Positions 21,963 to 33,463 of a stretch of 64,000 nt of DNA are shown piece by piece. The stretch covers positions 11,412,001 to 11,476,000 of the forward strand of contig CM053162.1 in the NCBI GenBank assembly GCA_028571685.1, written 5' to 3'. The notes under the pieces are model-generated. The model saw only the letters and a list, made by a program, of their open reading frames with translations, was not told where the DNA came from and did not search any database. Positions within the stretch are counted from its first letter, which is position 1; each line of letters begins with the position of its first letter. The translations under genes and the position numbers were made by a program. The stretch comes from Heterohyrax brucei. Lineage: Eukaryota > Chordata > Mammalia > Hyracoidea > Procaviidae.

Positions 21963-22389
21963 GAGTTTAGTGCTGTCATTTTGATGCCTTTTTTTGTGCC
22001 TTGGAGACAATTCTTTTGTTTTACTTAATTTTCTGTGCTGAGCTTTTTTTTTTTTTTAATGTGTTTCCTTTCATCTTTTTCATTGTTGTTGGCTTTGTGT
22101 TTGCTGAGACTTCATGTTTTTTTGCTTTTGTTTTTTATTTTGGTGTATAGGATTGTTAATTTCCTTTGTAGTAACCTTAACAGTTACTCCACTCCTATTT
22201 TTCTCAGTTTAAACGGATCTGTAATTTCTTTGTGTCATCTTTGTGTCATCTCCATATGGAAGGTCTATGACTACATTTTCAAAAGTTCCTTTGTTTTATT
22301 GTAATGTTGTTAGGTTTTACATAATGACATCCCTGTTTCCGTATTTTCAGTGTTTTACTTTTGATTTATTTTTGTGATTTCCCTATTTG

Positions 22390-22472
22390 GGTTGATATAC
22401 AATTGTTCTGTTTTATGATCTAGTCTTGGGTTGATTTACAATTGTTCTGTTTTATGCTCTAGTCTTGGGTTG
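22390..22472 (+). repeat. Local tandem duplication of ~40 bp
   Basis: 'GGGTTGATATACAATTGTTC' with 'TGTTTTATGATCTAGTCTT' is followed at once by the near-identical 'GGGTTGATTTACAATTGTTC' with 'TGTTTTATGCTCTAGTCTT'. It sits in the ORF1/5' part of the minus-strand L1. Confidence 0.85.
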
Positions 22473-23900
22473 ATTTCCTAACCAGAGGACTCCTTTTAGT
22501 ATTTCTTCCAATTTTGGTTTTGTCTTTGTAAATTCCCTAAATTTTTGTTTATGTTTAGATGTCCTAATTTAAACATCATATTTGAGAGACAGTTTTGCTG
22601 GATATGTCATTCTTGGTTTGCATATTTTTCCTTCAGTGCTTTGTATATGTCATCCCACTGCCTTCTTGCCTGTGTGGTGTCTGCTGAGTAGACTGAGCTT
22701 AGTCTTCTTGACTGTTGGGAGATTGTTTTTTGTTTATCTCTAGCAACTTTTAAAAGTTATCTTCTTGTCTTAAGTTTTCACAAGTTTGATTATAAAATGT
22801 CTTGGTGTCTTTCTTTTTGGATCTACTTTATATGCAATTCAGTAAGTGTCTTAAATAGATGTCTTCTCACATTTCATGATATCAACATCTTTGATATTGT
22901 CTGTATATTTTCTGTTATCCCTCCCATTCTGGTATTCCAGTCATTTATAGATCATTCCTCTTGATATAGTCCCACATAATTCTTAGTGTTTCTTGATTTT
23001 TTGAAATTTCTTTTCCTGATTTTTCCTCAAACATGGTAGCGTCATGTGCTTTATCCTCAGCTGTTCTTATTTGGCCTTGCATTGCCTCACTTCTGCTTCT
23101 TTGACTTTATATTGAGTTAATTTTATCATTAATCTTCTAAATTTCTACTTCCTATTTCTGTGTGCTTTCTTGGAGCCTGTTCAATTTGTTGTTATTCTCT
23201 GCTTCATTTTGTCTTACCTCCTTCCTGATCTCTTAAAGAATTCTAAGAAGTAATCTGCATTCTACCTCCAATAATTCCAGAAAGTTCTCTTCATCTGGCA
23301 AATTTCTTAATTCTCTGCTTTGGGGACTTTCTGAAGCCATTGTAGTCTGCCTTTTTAAGTACTTTGATATTGACTTTTATCTCTGAGCCATCAGTAAGTT
23401 GTGTTTATTTATTTTATATTTGATTACTGTGTTCTGTCTTCTTGTTTTGTTTTGTTCTGAATTTCCAAATAGGCTGGTCGTGTGTGCTAACTTGGTTATT
23501 GGTGACTTTGGTCACCAGGTGGTTAGAGTTATTACTAGACATGTGAACCTAGGAGTTCATTTATTTTTCTTGTATGGATTCAGCTGAGACGTCCAGATAG
23601 TTAGTCAGTTAAGCGCGTGATGCAGGCTCTCCATTATTCTCCTAGACAGGCAGAGGTGATTGCTGTAGGCACAGATATCTGGCTGCAGTCACTGTTCCTA
23701 AGTGTCTGTGATGAAGGTATTCCCCTTATCCTTGTTGTGAAGGATATGTTTCTACCACAAATTTCTGGCTCAGTGAGCAGGTAGATTTTTTTCCCTTTCC
23801 CTCTGTTTTTTAAATTGTTCCCTGTCCAAGTCCAGTAGAATGGCTCAGGCATGAATAAGGAGTCTTGCTTCTGGCTCAGGTGATGGCAGCAGACTCAGGA

Positions 23901-24256
23901 TCTGGGCACAGTACAGAACAGGGAGATAGAAAATACTGGGAAAAGGAAGAGAGGCTTATCCTGAAGGGAAGTTTTAGATTCTTTGTGGTAGGTTAGACAC
24001 CAGCCACTTAGCTTTTGATGATCAAGTGTCATTTTTCATTGGTTCTAGAGGTGTCAGTGCACCTTCCAGTGCTATTGAGTCTCTCCCACTGAGGAAGGTA
24101 CATCTGAATTCCACAGCTCCGTTCCCCAGGCTGCCTGTGGCTGATACCTAGAGGGTCAGGTCCGGTTGGTCCTCAGTACTTCTGGACGGACTCTCCCTTG
24201 TACCTTCCTAAGCCAGATTTCTTAACTTATCCTTTGGTGTTCAGAGCTCCTAGAAT
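23901..24256. other. Possible L1 5' UTR edge or unassigned
   Basis: GC is higher than in the neighbours and no frame or repeat is recognised. It may be the 5' end of the L1. Confidence 0.3.
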
Positions 24257-24261
24257 GTCAC

Positions 24262-24749
24262 TGTCATGGATTGAACCCTGTTCTCCAAACATGCATCTAG
24301 CAATTTGGCTAGACTATTATTTCCGGTATTGTGAGATGTTCCTATATGTTGTAAATCCTGCCTCTATAATGTTAATGAGAGAGGATGCACAGAAGTTGTG
24401 TGGTTGGGCAGCAATCTATGCATAAGACTATATTGTGCCTTCAGGCAATCTTTTGAGATATAAAGCAAAGGGACACAAACAGACAGTTTGAGACTGTGTA
24501 CCACCAGGAAAGAAGCAGTGCAGGGAGCAGAGCGTATCCTTTTGATCTGGGGTTGTTGTGTGTCAAAAGCTCCCAGTCCAGAGGAAGACCGACAGCAAAG
24601 ACTTTCCTCCAGAGTCAACAGCGAAAATCTTTCTCTGTAGCTGATGACCTGAGTTTGGACTTGAAGGCTACCGGACTGTGACAGAATAATCTTTGTTAAG
24701 CCATACCTTTTTGATATTTTTGTTAGAGTGGTATTAGATGGCTAAGACA
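24262..24749 (+). mobile_element. Solo MaLR-type LTR with TSD
   Basis: A 488-bp LTR, start TGTCATGGATTGAACCC, end GGCTAAGACA. Flanking 5-mers GTCAC (24257-24261) and GTCAT (24750-24754) differ by one base, consistent with the 5-bp duplication of ERVL-type integration. Confidence 0.85.
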
Positions 24750-24754
24750 GTCAT

Positions 24755-26318
24755 ATATAATCAATTCATTGGTTTTGAGGGGGCTTTGTTGCTAGAGGGA
24801 TTAAAGGAAGCATCTGAATACACTGCCACCTTGGCTCTGCCTTCTATTTTGTGTATTTATTATATAATCTATTATCTGACTGAATTCTCATATTATTTCT
24901 AAAAGCTTTCTTTTTAGTTTTTCCAGGTAAATTCTATTATATTAAGATAATAATAATTTTACCATCTCCTTTATAATTGTTGTTTTATTCTCCTAAAGCA
25001 CATTCACAACAGTGTGAAATAATGGAGGCAATAGTGGCATCCTTAATTTGCATAAAGTTATCATACGAGTGGTGCAACTTTCAAAAGGCACTAGAGGAAA
25101 GGCATATTTTTAGTAAATTAGATGCAAGTGGAAAGTATCCCTTTTAATTTAATATGTTTTTCACTTGGTTCCCTTCTTTTGCCAATATCCACCAAGCCTT
25201 AAATCTTTGGCTTGTTGAAGACATGTAGGGCTCTCCTTTTAATACTTACATGCCAGCGTGCTAATTATTTTTTTTTTTGCTTTTGTAATCATCTCTATAT
25301 AATGTGTGCTGTCTGCATTTATCCAGTATATCAAGGAAACCACCACTTTGAGAGGAAAAGGGAGCGTTTTTTTTAAAGTTGGACATGAACTTAGAGGAAA
25401 CACTGGAAACAGGCAGCTCCATTCCTGCTGTCCTGCCTCCAAAGGTGCCCGTCCAGGTGAAGGAAGGCCTAAACAAGCAGCCTTCCTACTCTACCAAGGG
25501 GCTTTGCCCACTGCTCTCACCTTGCCATGGTTGAAGCCCTAGTGTGGACTCTAAGGAAAGGAAAGCTTAACACAGAGCACTTTCGTGTGCCTCTCGCCTA
25601 CGTAGCAGGCTTGTCTGCCCCAGATTACACTTGAATAGATGAAAAGAATTAGTTTTTGCCTTGGCCAACAGCCTGCAGCAGAGGCCACAAAAGCACTTAC
25701 TGACACACTAAAACGGAAGGAAGGCAGAGAGCAGAGAAGGAAGACTTCAGAAGTTGGAGTAAGAAATGAACAATTTCTTGAGAACATTTCCAGCCAATGT
25801 AGATTATGTTATTCAAATGGCTCTTTGGCTCTCATCTGGAGAAATAGCACTTTAGAAGGGAGTAATTGCAGCCTCCTTAAGGGAGTCTACGTGGAAAGAA
25901 AGCTGGCAGCCACAACGGTGGGACCCTGGGATTTGAGAAAACACGAGCAAGATGGATTTCTTCTCTGAATTTTGGTCCAGGAATTCAAGAGTCTAGTCTA
26001 ACCAAGTAAGAAATGTTGGTTTGTACATGATAATAATGTTGAGAAATCTAGCAGCAATTTTATCAATGTGCTGTGTTTAAGGGACAGTTTGTGAAAACTG
26101 GCCTGGCTGTTGCGTTTTTGTTCTCTGTCCTGTTAGTTGTTAGATGGGCTACTTTTGGCTACTTCCAAAGGACAAAGAAACGAGGGTTAGGGGAGAAAAG
26201 TAAAACTATTAGGCCTATGATTTTAGTGGTGAAATGTCTTCAACACTTTTTCTCTGTAATTTTATTTCTACTCTTGTTTCCTACCTGCTTCACCTGTGCT
26301 TCGCTGGTCTGTAAAAAC
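24755..26318. other. Unassigned stretch
   Basis: 25000-26000 has several overlapping frames on both strands (up to 109 codons at 25639-25968) with no domain I can name. No CpG island or clear splice structure. I would not call a gene here. Confidence 0.35.
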
Positions 26319-26514
26319 CTGATTGCCACTGAGTGAACTCTGACTCATAATGAACTTTGTGTGTCAGAGTAGAACTGTACTCCTTTGAGTTTTTAATGAC
26401 TTCATCTTTCAGAAGTAGATTGCCAGGCCTTTCTTCTAAGCTACCTCTTAGTGGACTTGAACCTCCACGTTAACAGCTGAGTATGTTAACTGTTTGTACC
26501 ACCCAGGGACTTCT
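26319..26514 (-). repeat. AfroSINE (long form), minus strand
   Basis: 'ATTGCCACTGAGTGAACTCT', 'GTCAGAGTAGAACTGTACTC', 'GTAGATTGCCAGGCCTTTC' and 'TGTACCACCCAGGGACTTC' in reverse-complement order. Confidence 0.85.
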
Positions 26515-26544
26515 GCTAATGTAAAAGGCGGTGTCTTTCTACGT

Positions 26545-26650
26545 CTGACCTGTGGATCCGATCCTCTGACCCAGCACCACCCAGGATATCTGTTAAAATG
26601 CAGACTTCCAGGCCCCACCCAGACTGTTAAATCAGAGTATCTGAGAGGGA
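26545..26650 (+). repeat. MER5A-like hAT MITE
   Basis: 'CAGCACCACCCAGGATATCTGTTA', 'AAATGCAGACTTCCAGGCCCCACCC' and 'AATCAGAGTATCTGAGAGGG' follow the MER5A consensus order. Confidence 0.6.
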
Positions 26651-26849
26651 AGAAGAATGTGGCTATTTAATCACCTTGCCAGGTACTTTCTCTGTGCTCT
26701 GGAGTTTGAGGAGAACTGGAGCTCTGCAGGCACAAAGGCCTGAAAGCAAACCTTGTGTTGCTAGTAACTTACTATCGGATCTTACACAAGTTATTTAAAC
26801 TCTGTCTCAGTTCTCCAGTGGAAAAAAGGGACAATTGTGACTACTTTAA

Positions 26850-27018
26850 TGAGCTCCGCTGGAACAGTGGTTAAATACCTCAGCTGCTAACCAGCAAATT
26901 GACAGTTCAAACCCTCCAGTTGTTCCAAGATAGAAAGATGCAGCAGTCTAGAAACCCTATGCCCTATAGGGTTGCTATGATTTGGAATCGACTCAGCAAC
27001 AGTGGGTTTGGCTTGGGT
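26850..27018 (+). repeat. AfroSINE
   Basis: 'CTGGAACAGTGGTTAAATAC', 'GCTGCTAACCAGCAAATTG', 'GGGTTGCTATGATTTGGAATCGACTC' and 'GGGTTTGGCTTGGG'. Confidence 0.88.
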
Positions 27019-27059
27019 ATGCTTAATTTATACTGTAGTTTTGAGTATTAAGTTTGTTT

Positions 27060-27102
27060 AGCAGCCATAGCACTTAACCACTATGCCACCAGGGTTTCTA
27101 GT
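27060..27102 (-). repeat. AfroSINE head fragment
   Basis: 'GCACTTAACCACTATGCCACCAGGGTTTCT' is the reverse complement of the tRNA-like head only. Confidence 0.8.
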
Positions 27103-27175
27103 AAGTTACATACTTACGGTTAATGTTAATTGCTTAGCCTGGAGCACGGTAAATGCTCAAAATACATTAGCTATT

Positions 27176-28360
27176 ATGTTTGTTCTTGTCTTGCTAAAAC
27201 TTTTAGAAGGTCAGAGCTTCCAGAGTGGCTGCAAGTCAGTCTGATTTATACCTCATCTGTCTTTCCCTCCTTGGCCCTTACATAACCAATCCCCTCACCC
27301 ACCTAGCCCTAGTAAAGTTCCCAAGAATCTGTGCAAGACAGCCTTCCCTGTTGCTCTTCACCTCATGCCTTTGTCTTCCTGTCTCTCTGTCCCTTGCTCT
27401 ATTCTGGCTTTCACATTTGCTTCTTGGCTCAGCTTGGTGGTCTCACCAGGTTCCCTTTGCTGGCTCATGATCTTTCTCTTCAATTTGTATCTTATCTTTG
27501 TATTTATTTGGACACTACTCATGATTCTGTGTAAAAGACTGTCCCTCATCCAGCCCACTTCCTGTCATAAGAAGGAGGTCTAAACAAGTCACACACTAAG
27601 CACATGTTCTGGTGAACAGCCGCACGGGGAGGAGTGGAAAACAAGGCAAGTATTTGCCTAAAAGTCCTGGCACCTCCTGTAGCTAGAACTTTTGGTCCTT
27701 TTCCCATCTTATGAAAGTTTTTATGTTTGCTTTAAAACTCCATTCTACTTTTTTGCCTTTCCAAACAAAGCTGAAAGGTGGGTTTGCACTGAGTCTTTTC
27801 AGGATGGAAGGTGTGCTCAGTAGGATGTGTGAGAACAATTAAAACAGCCTTGTGAGCATGACAGCTTCCAATTCAAGGAGCTGGTTATTAACTGCTCAAA
27901 GCTTGAAATGCCAACTCTGTGAGAGTGGGTGTTTATATTTCTCTCTCTCTTGTGATTCTCATAGTTGTTAAGCTTCAGCAGTTGGGTATTCTTCCCAAGA
28001 GAGCAGTATGGAAGAGAAACATCCCTAGCATAGTCGTTCCTCCTTAATGGTCAGTGAGAATATAAGCTATATAAAAGAAACCATGAAGTAATAAAGTTCC
28101 CGTAAAATCTCAAAACAATATAGTACATGAATTCATTCTTACGCCTTTGTAAGGGAAGGAATGGGCAAACATTATTGTCCTTGGTGTTCAGATGTGAAGT
28201 TGGAGACATGGAAGCATTCGATCATTTCTCCAAGGTTGCTTTGTAAGTCTCTGGCAGAGGCACAACTTCAGTAACAGCAGCAATTAGCACTTTTTAAGTA
28301 CCTGGTAGCCCTTGACACTGCTAACCCTCAATCCCAGGAGATTTCCACTTCTGAGGAATA
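27176..28360. other. Unassigned stretch
   Basis: Pyrimidine-rich around 27230-27480. 28150-28280 resembles a very old MIR on the minus strand. No gene supported. Confidence 0.35.
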
Positions 28361-28383
28361 ACTCTTTCTCTCTCTGTTTCTGT

Positions 28384-28449
<66 letters not shown>
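28361..28449 (+). repeat. Compound microsatellite (TC)n(AC)n
   Basis: A nearly pure TC run (28389-28414) passes directly into an AC run (28413-28449). It is adjacent to the head side of a tRNA-Gly-like SINE. Confidence 0.97.
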
Positions 28450-28451
<2 letters not shown>

Positions 28452-28504
28452 GACATGGTTGCATAGAACGGCTGACTTTGTAGGGTAACCCGTATAATCT
28501 GACC

Positions 28505-28795
28505 TGAGGCATTGGTAGCTCTGAGGTAGAACTCTCGCCTTGCATGTGGGAGGCTCAGGTTCTATTCCTGGCCGGTGAACATCATGCACAGCCTCCACCT
28601 GAGTGTTGGTGGAGGCTTGTACATTGCTGTGATGTCAAATGGGTTTCAGTGGAGCTTTCACATTAAGATGGAAAATCAGGCAATGAAAACTCTATACAGC
28701 ATGAGGGTCTGATTGTTGCGTGGTGCATGGTCTCTATGAGTTGTGGGCCAACTTGAAGGCAGCAAACAACTTGCTTTGAGAACACACATAGAAAA
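28505..28795 (+). repeat. tRNA-Gly-headed Afrotherian SINE
   Basis: 28511-28575 reads like a tRNA-Gly(GCC) gene: 'GCATTGGTAGCTCTGAGGTAGAA' (A box region), 'CTCGCCTTGCATGTGGGAGG' (anticodon arm), 'GGTTCTATTCCTGGCC' (B box). A body follows with 'AGCCTCCACCTGAGTG' and 'GTTTCAGTGGAGCTTTCACA'. It is not a functional tRNA gene because several stems carry mismatches and the body continues. The same family is seen at 31915 and 52066. Confidence 0.8.
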
Positions 28796-29684
28796 CGTAG
28801 TTTTTGGGCTGAAGAATATAAAAATAAGTGTACCATCTCCAAGAGGATTACAGAGTACCAGGTCTGAATTTAGGGAACCGTTGCAGCATAGCTATGTTGC
28901 TTGGAAGTGAAAACAAAAATAAAGGTTTCAAATGTAAGAATGTTTCAGTGACCATGCAATAATAAAGAAAGACTATAAGGTAAATAGATTTATAGCAGAA
29001 GAAAATCAAGCAAATGTCAAGTACATGAAATCTGAGAAAAAAATTCATGAATATCTGGGCCAGGTACTGAGGGAACAAGCTGAGACGTGAAAATGTTTCC
29101 TATAATAAGCTGAATTTAGGCAATAATTAGTACCAGGCAGCATTAAGTGTGTTTGCAACTGCTCAAAGATTTTTGTCAATTATAAAAGTTCTGCAAGAAC
29201 GTGGGTGAACTATGTAACTTTTCTGGTTTGATTGGCTAAGGTACACATCCTAGGCCTAAACACAGAACCAATTTTGAGACCTTCCTCAGGACTTCCCAAG
29301 GTAAAGGGAACACAACATCTGATCTTGCTTTAAAGAAACTTCCCTCCTGGTGTTCTTTTTTCAACCAAGCATGGAATTCTAGGTGCCAGCCAGTAGGTGA
29401 GGAAGATTTCCATCTCTCACACGTCTAGACTATGCATACACATTTACCAACAAGGGTGATTCATCAACCATTTTGATTAGAACAAAAATATCACAACATG
29501 AAAAATGCCCCCAAACAGCAAAATACTAAAGGAATGCTGGAATATATACATAATTTTATTAAAATGATGTTGTAGAAAAATATTTATTGATATAAAAAGT
29601 TTCAAAAATATTAAGAGAAAATTAGATTAAACACACTATTTTTGTGTGATTCTGTTTCTGATAATAATTACACACACACACACA
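28796..29684. other. Unassigned stretch
   Basis: AT-rich anonymous sequence ending in a short (CA)n at 29671-29685. No gene signal. Confidence 0.4.
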
Positions 29685-29689
29685 CATGT

Positions 29690-30190
29690 TGTCTCAGTCA
29701 TCTAGTTCTGCTATAACAGAATTACCACAAGTAGATGGCTTTAACAAGCAGAAGTTCATTTTCTCATAGTGAAATAGGTTAAAAGGCCAAATTTAAGGAG
29801 TCAGCTCCAGGGGAAGGCTTCTGTCTCTGCTGACACTGGAGGAAGGCCTTCCTCATCAGTCTTTCTCTGGACTGGCAGCTTCTCCATGTAGGAAGCCTGG
29901 ATCCACAGAGCATGCTCTGGTCCTGGCCCTTCTTTCTCAGATAGAGGAGGTCCTCCATCTCTGCTTGCTTCCTTTTTCTTTTACCTCTTTTAAGATAAAA
30001 GGTGGTAGGGCCACACCCCAGGGAAACTCCTTTAACATCAGATCAGGGATGTGACCTTAGTAACGATGTTCAATCCTGCACTGTAACATAAACTTACAAT
30101 CACAAAAGGGGGGACAACCACACAATACGGGAATCATGTCATAATCAAATTGACACGTATTTTGTGGAGGGTGCTTTTCAGTCTGTGACA
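29690..30190 (-). mobile_element. Solo MaLR-type LTR with perfect TSD
   Basis: A 501-bp LTR from TGTCTCAGTCATC to GTCTGTGACA on the + strand, TG...CA ends intact. CATGT at 29685-29689 is repeated at 30191-30195, the 5-bp duplication of ERVL-type integration. Orientation is minus, since the 'AAGCCATCTACTTGTGG' end lies on the left when reversed. Confidence 0.93.
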
Positions 30191-30199
30191 CATGTATGT

Positions 30200-30375
30200 T
30201 AAAAAAAACCCAAACGCCAAACCCACTGCCATAGAGTCAGGTCCAACTCACAGAGACTCTAGAGGTCAGAGTAGAACTGCCTGATAGAGCTTTCAAGGAG
30301 CCCCTGGCAGATTTGAACTGCCATCTTTTGGTCAGCAAACACAGCACTGAACCCACTATACCACCAGAGTTTCCC
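30200..30375 (-). repeat. AfroSINE, minus strand
   Basis: 'AAACCCACTGCCATAGAGTC', 'GTCAGAGTAGAACTGCC', 'CCCCTGGCAGATTTGAACTG' and 'TATACCACCAGAGTTTCC'. Confidence 0.92.
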
Positions 30376-31914
30376 ATGTATGCAAAGATATGTAGAAAAT
30401 GTGTACCCAAATATTAATAGTGATTTTCTCCGAATTATAAGGTAATGGATTTTTTCATTTTACTGCCATTTCTAATTTTCCAATGAGTTTTAGTGTTTTT
30501 AGCATCTTTTCACTTTTTTCCTAACGTAGAATGCTACATGTAACGTTTTCCAAATAAGTAAAACCGTTCTTATTTAAAGTAAATATAAAGGACTGTATTC
30601 CCTTTTTGCCACCTAAAGTAAGGAGAGATTCATGAGGAGCCTAGTCACTCATCAATCATTCATGCCTCTTGTGTTCCAGGTGTCAAGCATAGGAATCTAG
30701 GCTATATAAAGTTGTGCTGCCTCCAGAGTCTGTCTATAAAGGAGATAGGGGAAATTTTCATGGTGCAGGGCTATCAGGCAGAGTTTTCAACGGCAGTAGA
30801 CTACTAAAATTCCTGTTACTTCACCCTGGAAACGTGTTGAATATCAAGCAAATCTTTGAGATACAACAATTCTTCCTGTGCCTCCCAGGTCACCTCCTTT
30901 CGTTCTTGCAGTTTCTGGCCACTGAGGCTGTCTCTGATGTTTTAAAATTAGTAACCGACACAGAATCCTATAAGCATAGTCTGGCATATAAAATTTACTT
31001 GTGAGAACTGAAGTCATGTCAGACCAAGTTGAGAGGTTGTACACTAGCAGACAACAGTTTACGTAACAACTTGTCTTCGTTTGTCTAGCCGTGTGTGACC
31101 TTTCTACCTCTTCCTGCTGACACCATCCCCAACAGAAAAATACAATCCGTTCAGCTTAATGGACCTCCTCTCCTGAGCCTTACTGGAGAATAATAACAGC
31201 AGCTGCATGGCTTTTACATCATGTAAATACTCTATTTACTTTTGTATTTAATTTATGCATCTGTTCAATGTTTGCACAGCTGTTTGATGTCTGTATGTCC
31301 ATAGAGTAGACTTTGCTGCATTTATCTGTGTTAAATTGTAAGCATTGATAAACAGAGGGGTCTCCACATTCTCTCTTCTTGTCCTAGCCTCCGGCATTGT
31401 GCCGTAGAAGTGAGAGCTGAACTAAGGAAGGATGCTTCTCAGTGAGAGTGAATCATCTCGTTGAAGGTATTTCTCTATCCGGTAAAAGGAAGAGGCAATA
31501 TTTCCTGACCTGACTTTATTTTCCCTGTAAAAGGACACCTTTGTAGTATCAAAGTGATACAGAGGAGATTTATTTCTCCCAAGAAACTGCACCAGAGGAT
31601 TTGAGTATAGTATGCGAGGCAAAAGTTTTTAGAAACAGAGCCAGTAATTGTTAAATGGCTTTTGATGGAAGAATTGCTTTCTTATTCTTACTTGCCCATC
31701 AAAAAATGAGTGAGGGCTAGGCACGTATTCATGATTTAGCTAATCAATATACCAAAGCTTAGTTGGCATCGCTATTCCTGAATGTGGATTTATTTTTGAC
31801 TCTGTGTTTTGGTGGGGATAGGAAGAGTAATGGCCAACTGAGCAATGTACGGTAATTATCTGGAGGCAACGGCAGAAATTTAAGTGCTGACCTCTAAAGC
31901 TAAAATGAGGGTGG
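30376..31914. other. Unassigned stretch
   Basis: Possible L2 3' fragment at about 31345-31425. The 96-codon frame at 30714-31004 has no recognisable domain. No gene called. Confidence 0.35.
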
Positions 31915-32180
31915 TAGTGGTTCATTGGTGGATTTCTCACCCTCTCCGCTAGAGACCCAATTTTGATCCCTGGCCAATGCACCTCACATGCAGCCACCAT
32001 CTGTCCCTCAGTGGGGGATTATGTGATGCTATCATGCAGAACAGGTATCCATGGAGGTTCTAGACCAAGATGGACTAGTAAGAAAGGCCTGTGGATCACA
32101 ATGGTTCCTATGTGTGTGGAGTTGCCATGAGTTGGGATTGCAATGAATCAAGGTCGAATCAGTGTTAGCTAGCAACAACA
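31915..32180 (+). repeat. tRNA-Gly-headed Afrotherian SINE
   Basis: Head 'GGTAGTGGTTCATTGGTGGA', B-box-like 'TTTTGATCCCTGGCCAATGCA', body 'CAGCCACCATCTGTCC', 'AAGAAAGGCCTGTGGATCAC', tail ending 'GTTAGCTAGCAACAACAAAG'. Same family as 28505. Confidence 0.82.
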
Positions 32181-32227
32181 AAGCCCAAATATTGGCAGTG
32201 ATTTCTTTGCCTTCTCTTTGATAGTAA

Positions 32228-32372
32228 ACCAAAAAACCCAAACCCACTGCTGTCAGGTTGATTGTGACTCATATTAACCCATAGGACAGAGTAAAACTGC
32301 CCCCGTAAGGTTTGCAAGGATTGGCTGGTGGATATGAGCTGGCAGACTCTTGACACCTGTGCCACCATGGCT
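32228..32372 (-). repeat. AfroSINE, minus strand
   Basis: 'AACCCAAACCCACTGCTGTC', 'GGACAGAGTAAAACTGCCCC' and 'TGTGCCACCATGGCTCCC'. Confidence 0.9.
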
Positions 32373-32756
32373 CCCTGTGCAGTAGCAGAGGAGAGGAAAG
32401 AAGACAGAAAAGAATTTTTCTATTTTGATGGGCTTTGTCTTTCAAAGCTTAGGAATGAATGGATAACATTCTTAAATAACTTTTTTTTCGTAGTTTTGTG
32501 TGAGCTGGCCATTAGCATATACTCACAAACAGAAGAAACATAAAATAAAGCATTGGTAGGATTTTAGACAGATTTTTTTTTTTTTTTAAATCTTTGTGTG
32601 TCTCAGCTTCTTTCAAAATAAAAAAAAATATCTCGTACCTTTTAATGAACTATTGGCACTTCTACTGAAAGGTGTTCCACAAAGCACGGAGAACTATGAA
32701 TTACCTAAGTTCAAGTTTTCCCAACTTTTTAACTCTATTACTATTTATTGCATATT

Positions 32757-33250
32757 GTTGTTAGGTGTCATCAAGTTGGTTCTGACTCACAGTGACTCTA
32801 TGTATAACAGAATGAAACACTGCCTGGTCCTCTGCCACCCACACAATGGTTGTTACGCTTAAGCCCATTGTTGAAAGGATGTTTGCAGCTGTTTTTTCTC
32901 ATTTTGAGCTGTGCCATATCAGAAATGAAGGTCCCAACAGCTTGACTCTATCTACATCAGTAAGGTTGACTCTCTTTTGAGGAGGCAGCTCTTCCCTAGT
33001 TGTCTCTGAGGTGTCTTCCAACTTGGGGTGCACATCTTCCAGCACTATATCTGACAACATTCTGCTGCTATTAACAAGGTTTTTGCTGGCAAATTCTTTT
33101 CAGAAGTAGACTGCTGCATCCTTCTTTCTAATCTGTCTTTGGAAGCTCGAGTGAAACTGTCCACTATGGGTGATCCTGATGGTATCTGAATGCCAGTGGC
33201 ACAACCTCTAACATCACAGCAACACACAAACCCCCACAGTATGGCAAACT
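32757..33250 (-). repeat. RTE-related Afrotherian repeat, minus strand
   Basis: About 490 bp with the same blocks as 1-243/1469-1545. Its left end 'TTAGGTGTCATCAAGTTGGTTCTGACTC' matches the terminal sequence of the RTE LINE at 63433, so on the minus strand it ends in the RTE 3' tail. Confidence 0.7.
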
Positions 33251-33299
33251 GACAGACATTTCTTGGATATTTCTGTCCAATTGGACGTTTAGTGTAGCT

Positions 33300-33463
33300 A
33301 CGGAGCCTGGAAGCATAATGAGTTAAATGCTACTTCTGCCAGCCAAAAGGTCGGCAGTTCAAATCCGCCAGGTGCTCCTTGGAAACCCTACAGGGCAGTT
33401 CTACTCTGACCTCCAGGGTTGCTGTGAGTTGGACCCGACTCAGAGGCAGTGTTTTTTTTTTTC
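33300..33463 (+). repeat. AfroSINE
   Basis: 'GCCAGCCAAAAGGTCGGCAG', 'TCAAATCCGCCAGGTGCTCC', 'GGGCAGTTCTACTCTGACC' and 'TTGGACCCGACTCAGAGGCA', followed by a T run. Confidence 0.93.

Larger units (their letters stand above)
19205..23900 (-). mobile_element. LINE-1, long, internally deleted, minus strand
   Basis: Read on the minus strand, the A-rich 3' end is at 19205-19240. The 3' UTR runs to about 20180 and is similar in order to 44860-45800. ORF2 C-terminus is at 20328-20606 and ORF2 body at 21210-21600. At about 21610 the sequence jumps from the reverse-transcriptase region directly to the ORF2 start region, about 1.9 kb being missing relative to the L1 at 44.8-51.8 kb. ORF1-like sequence occupies about 22000-23300 ('GCTGGATATGTCATTCTTGG' region) and a 5' UTR-like part extends to roughly 23900. 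The 5' boundary is uncertain. All frames are broken. Confidence 0.85.
26700..27175 (+). repeat. MIR SINE split by AfroSINE
   Basis: The left part holds 'ATCGGATCTTACACAAGTTATTTAAACTCTGTCTCAGTT'-like MIR core. The right part (27105-27175) has 'AGCCTGGAGCACGGTAAATGCTCAAAATAC', the MIR 3' end. AfroSINE sequence lies between. Confidence 0.55.

Noticed and set aside
25239-25968. Cluster of overlapping frames suggesting an exon
   Set aside because: Frames conflict on both strands and no splice-site pair or known domain is visible.
28511-28575. tRNA-Gly-like sequence as a tRNA gene
   Set aside because: The sequence continues into a SINE body, has stem mismatches, and recurs at 31915 and 52310 as the head of the same repeat.
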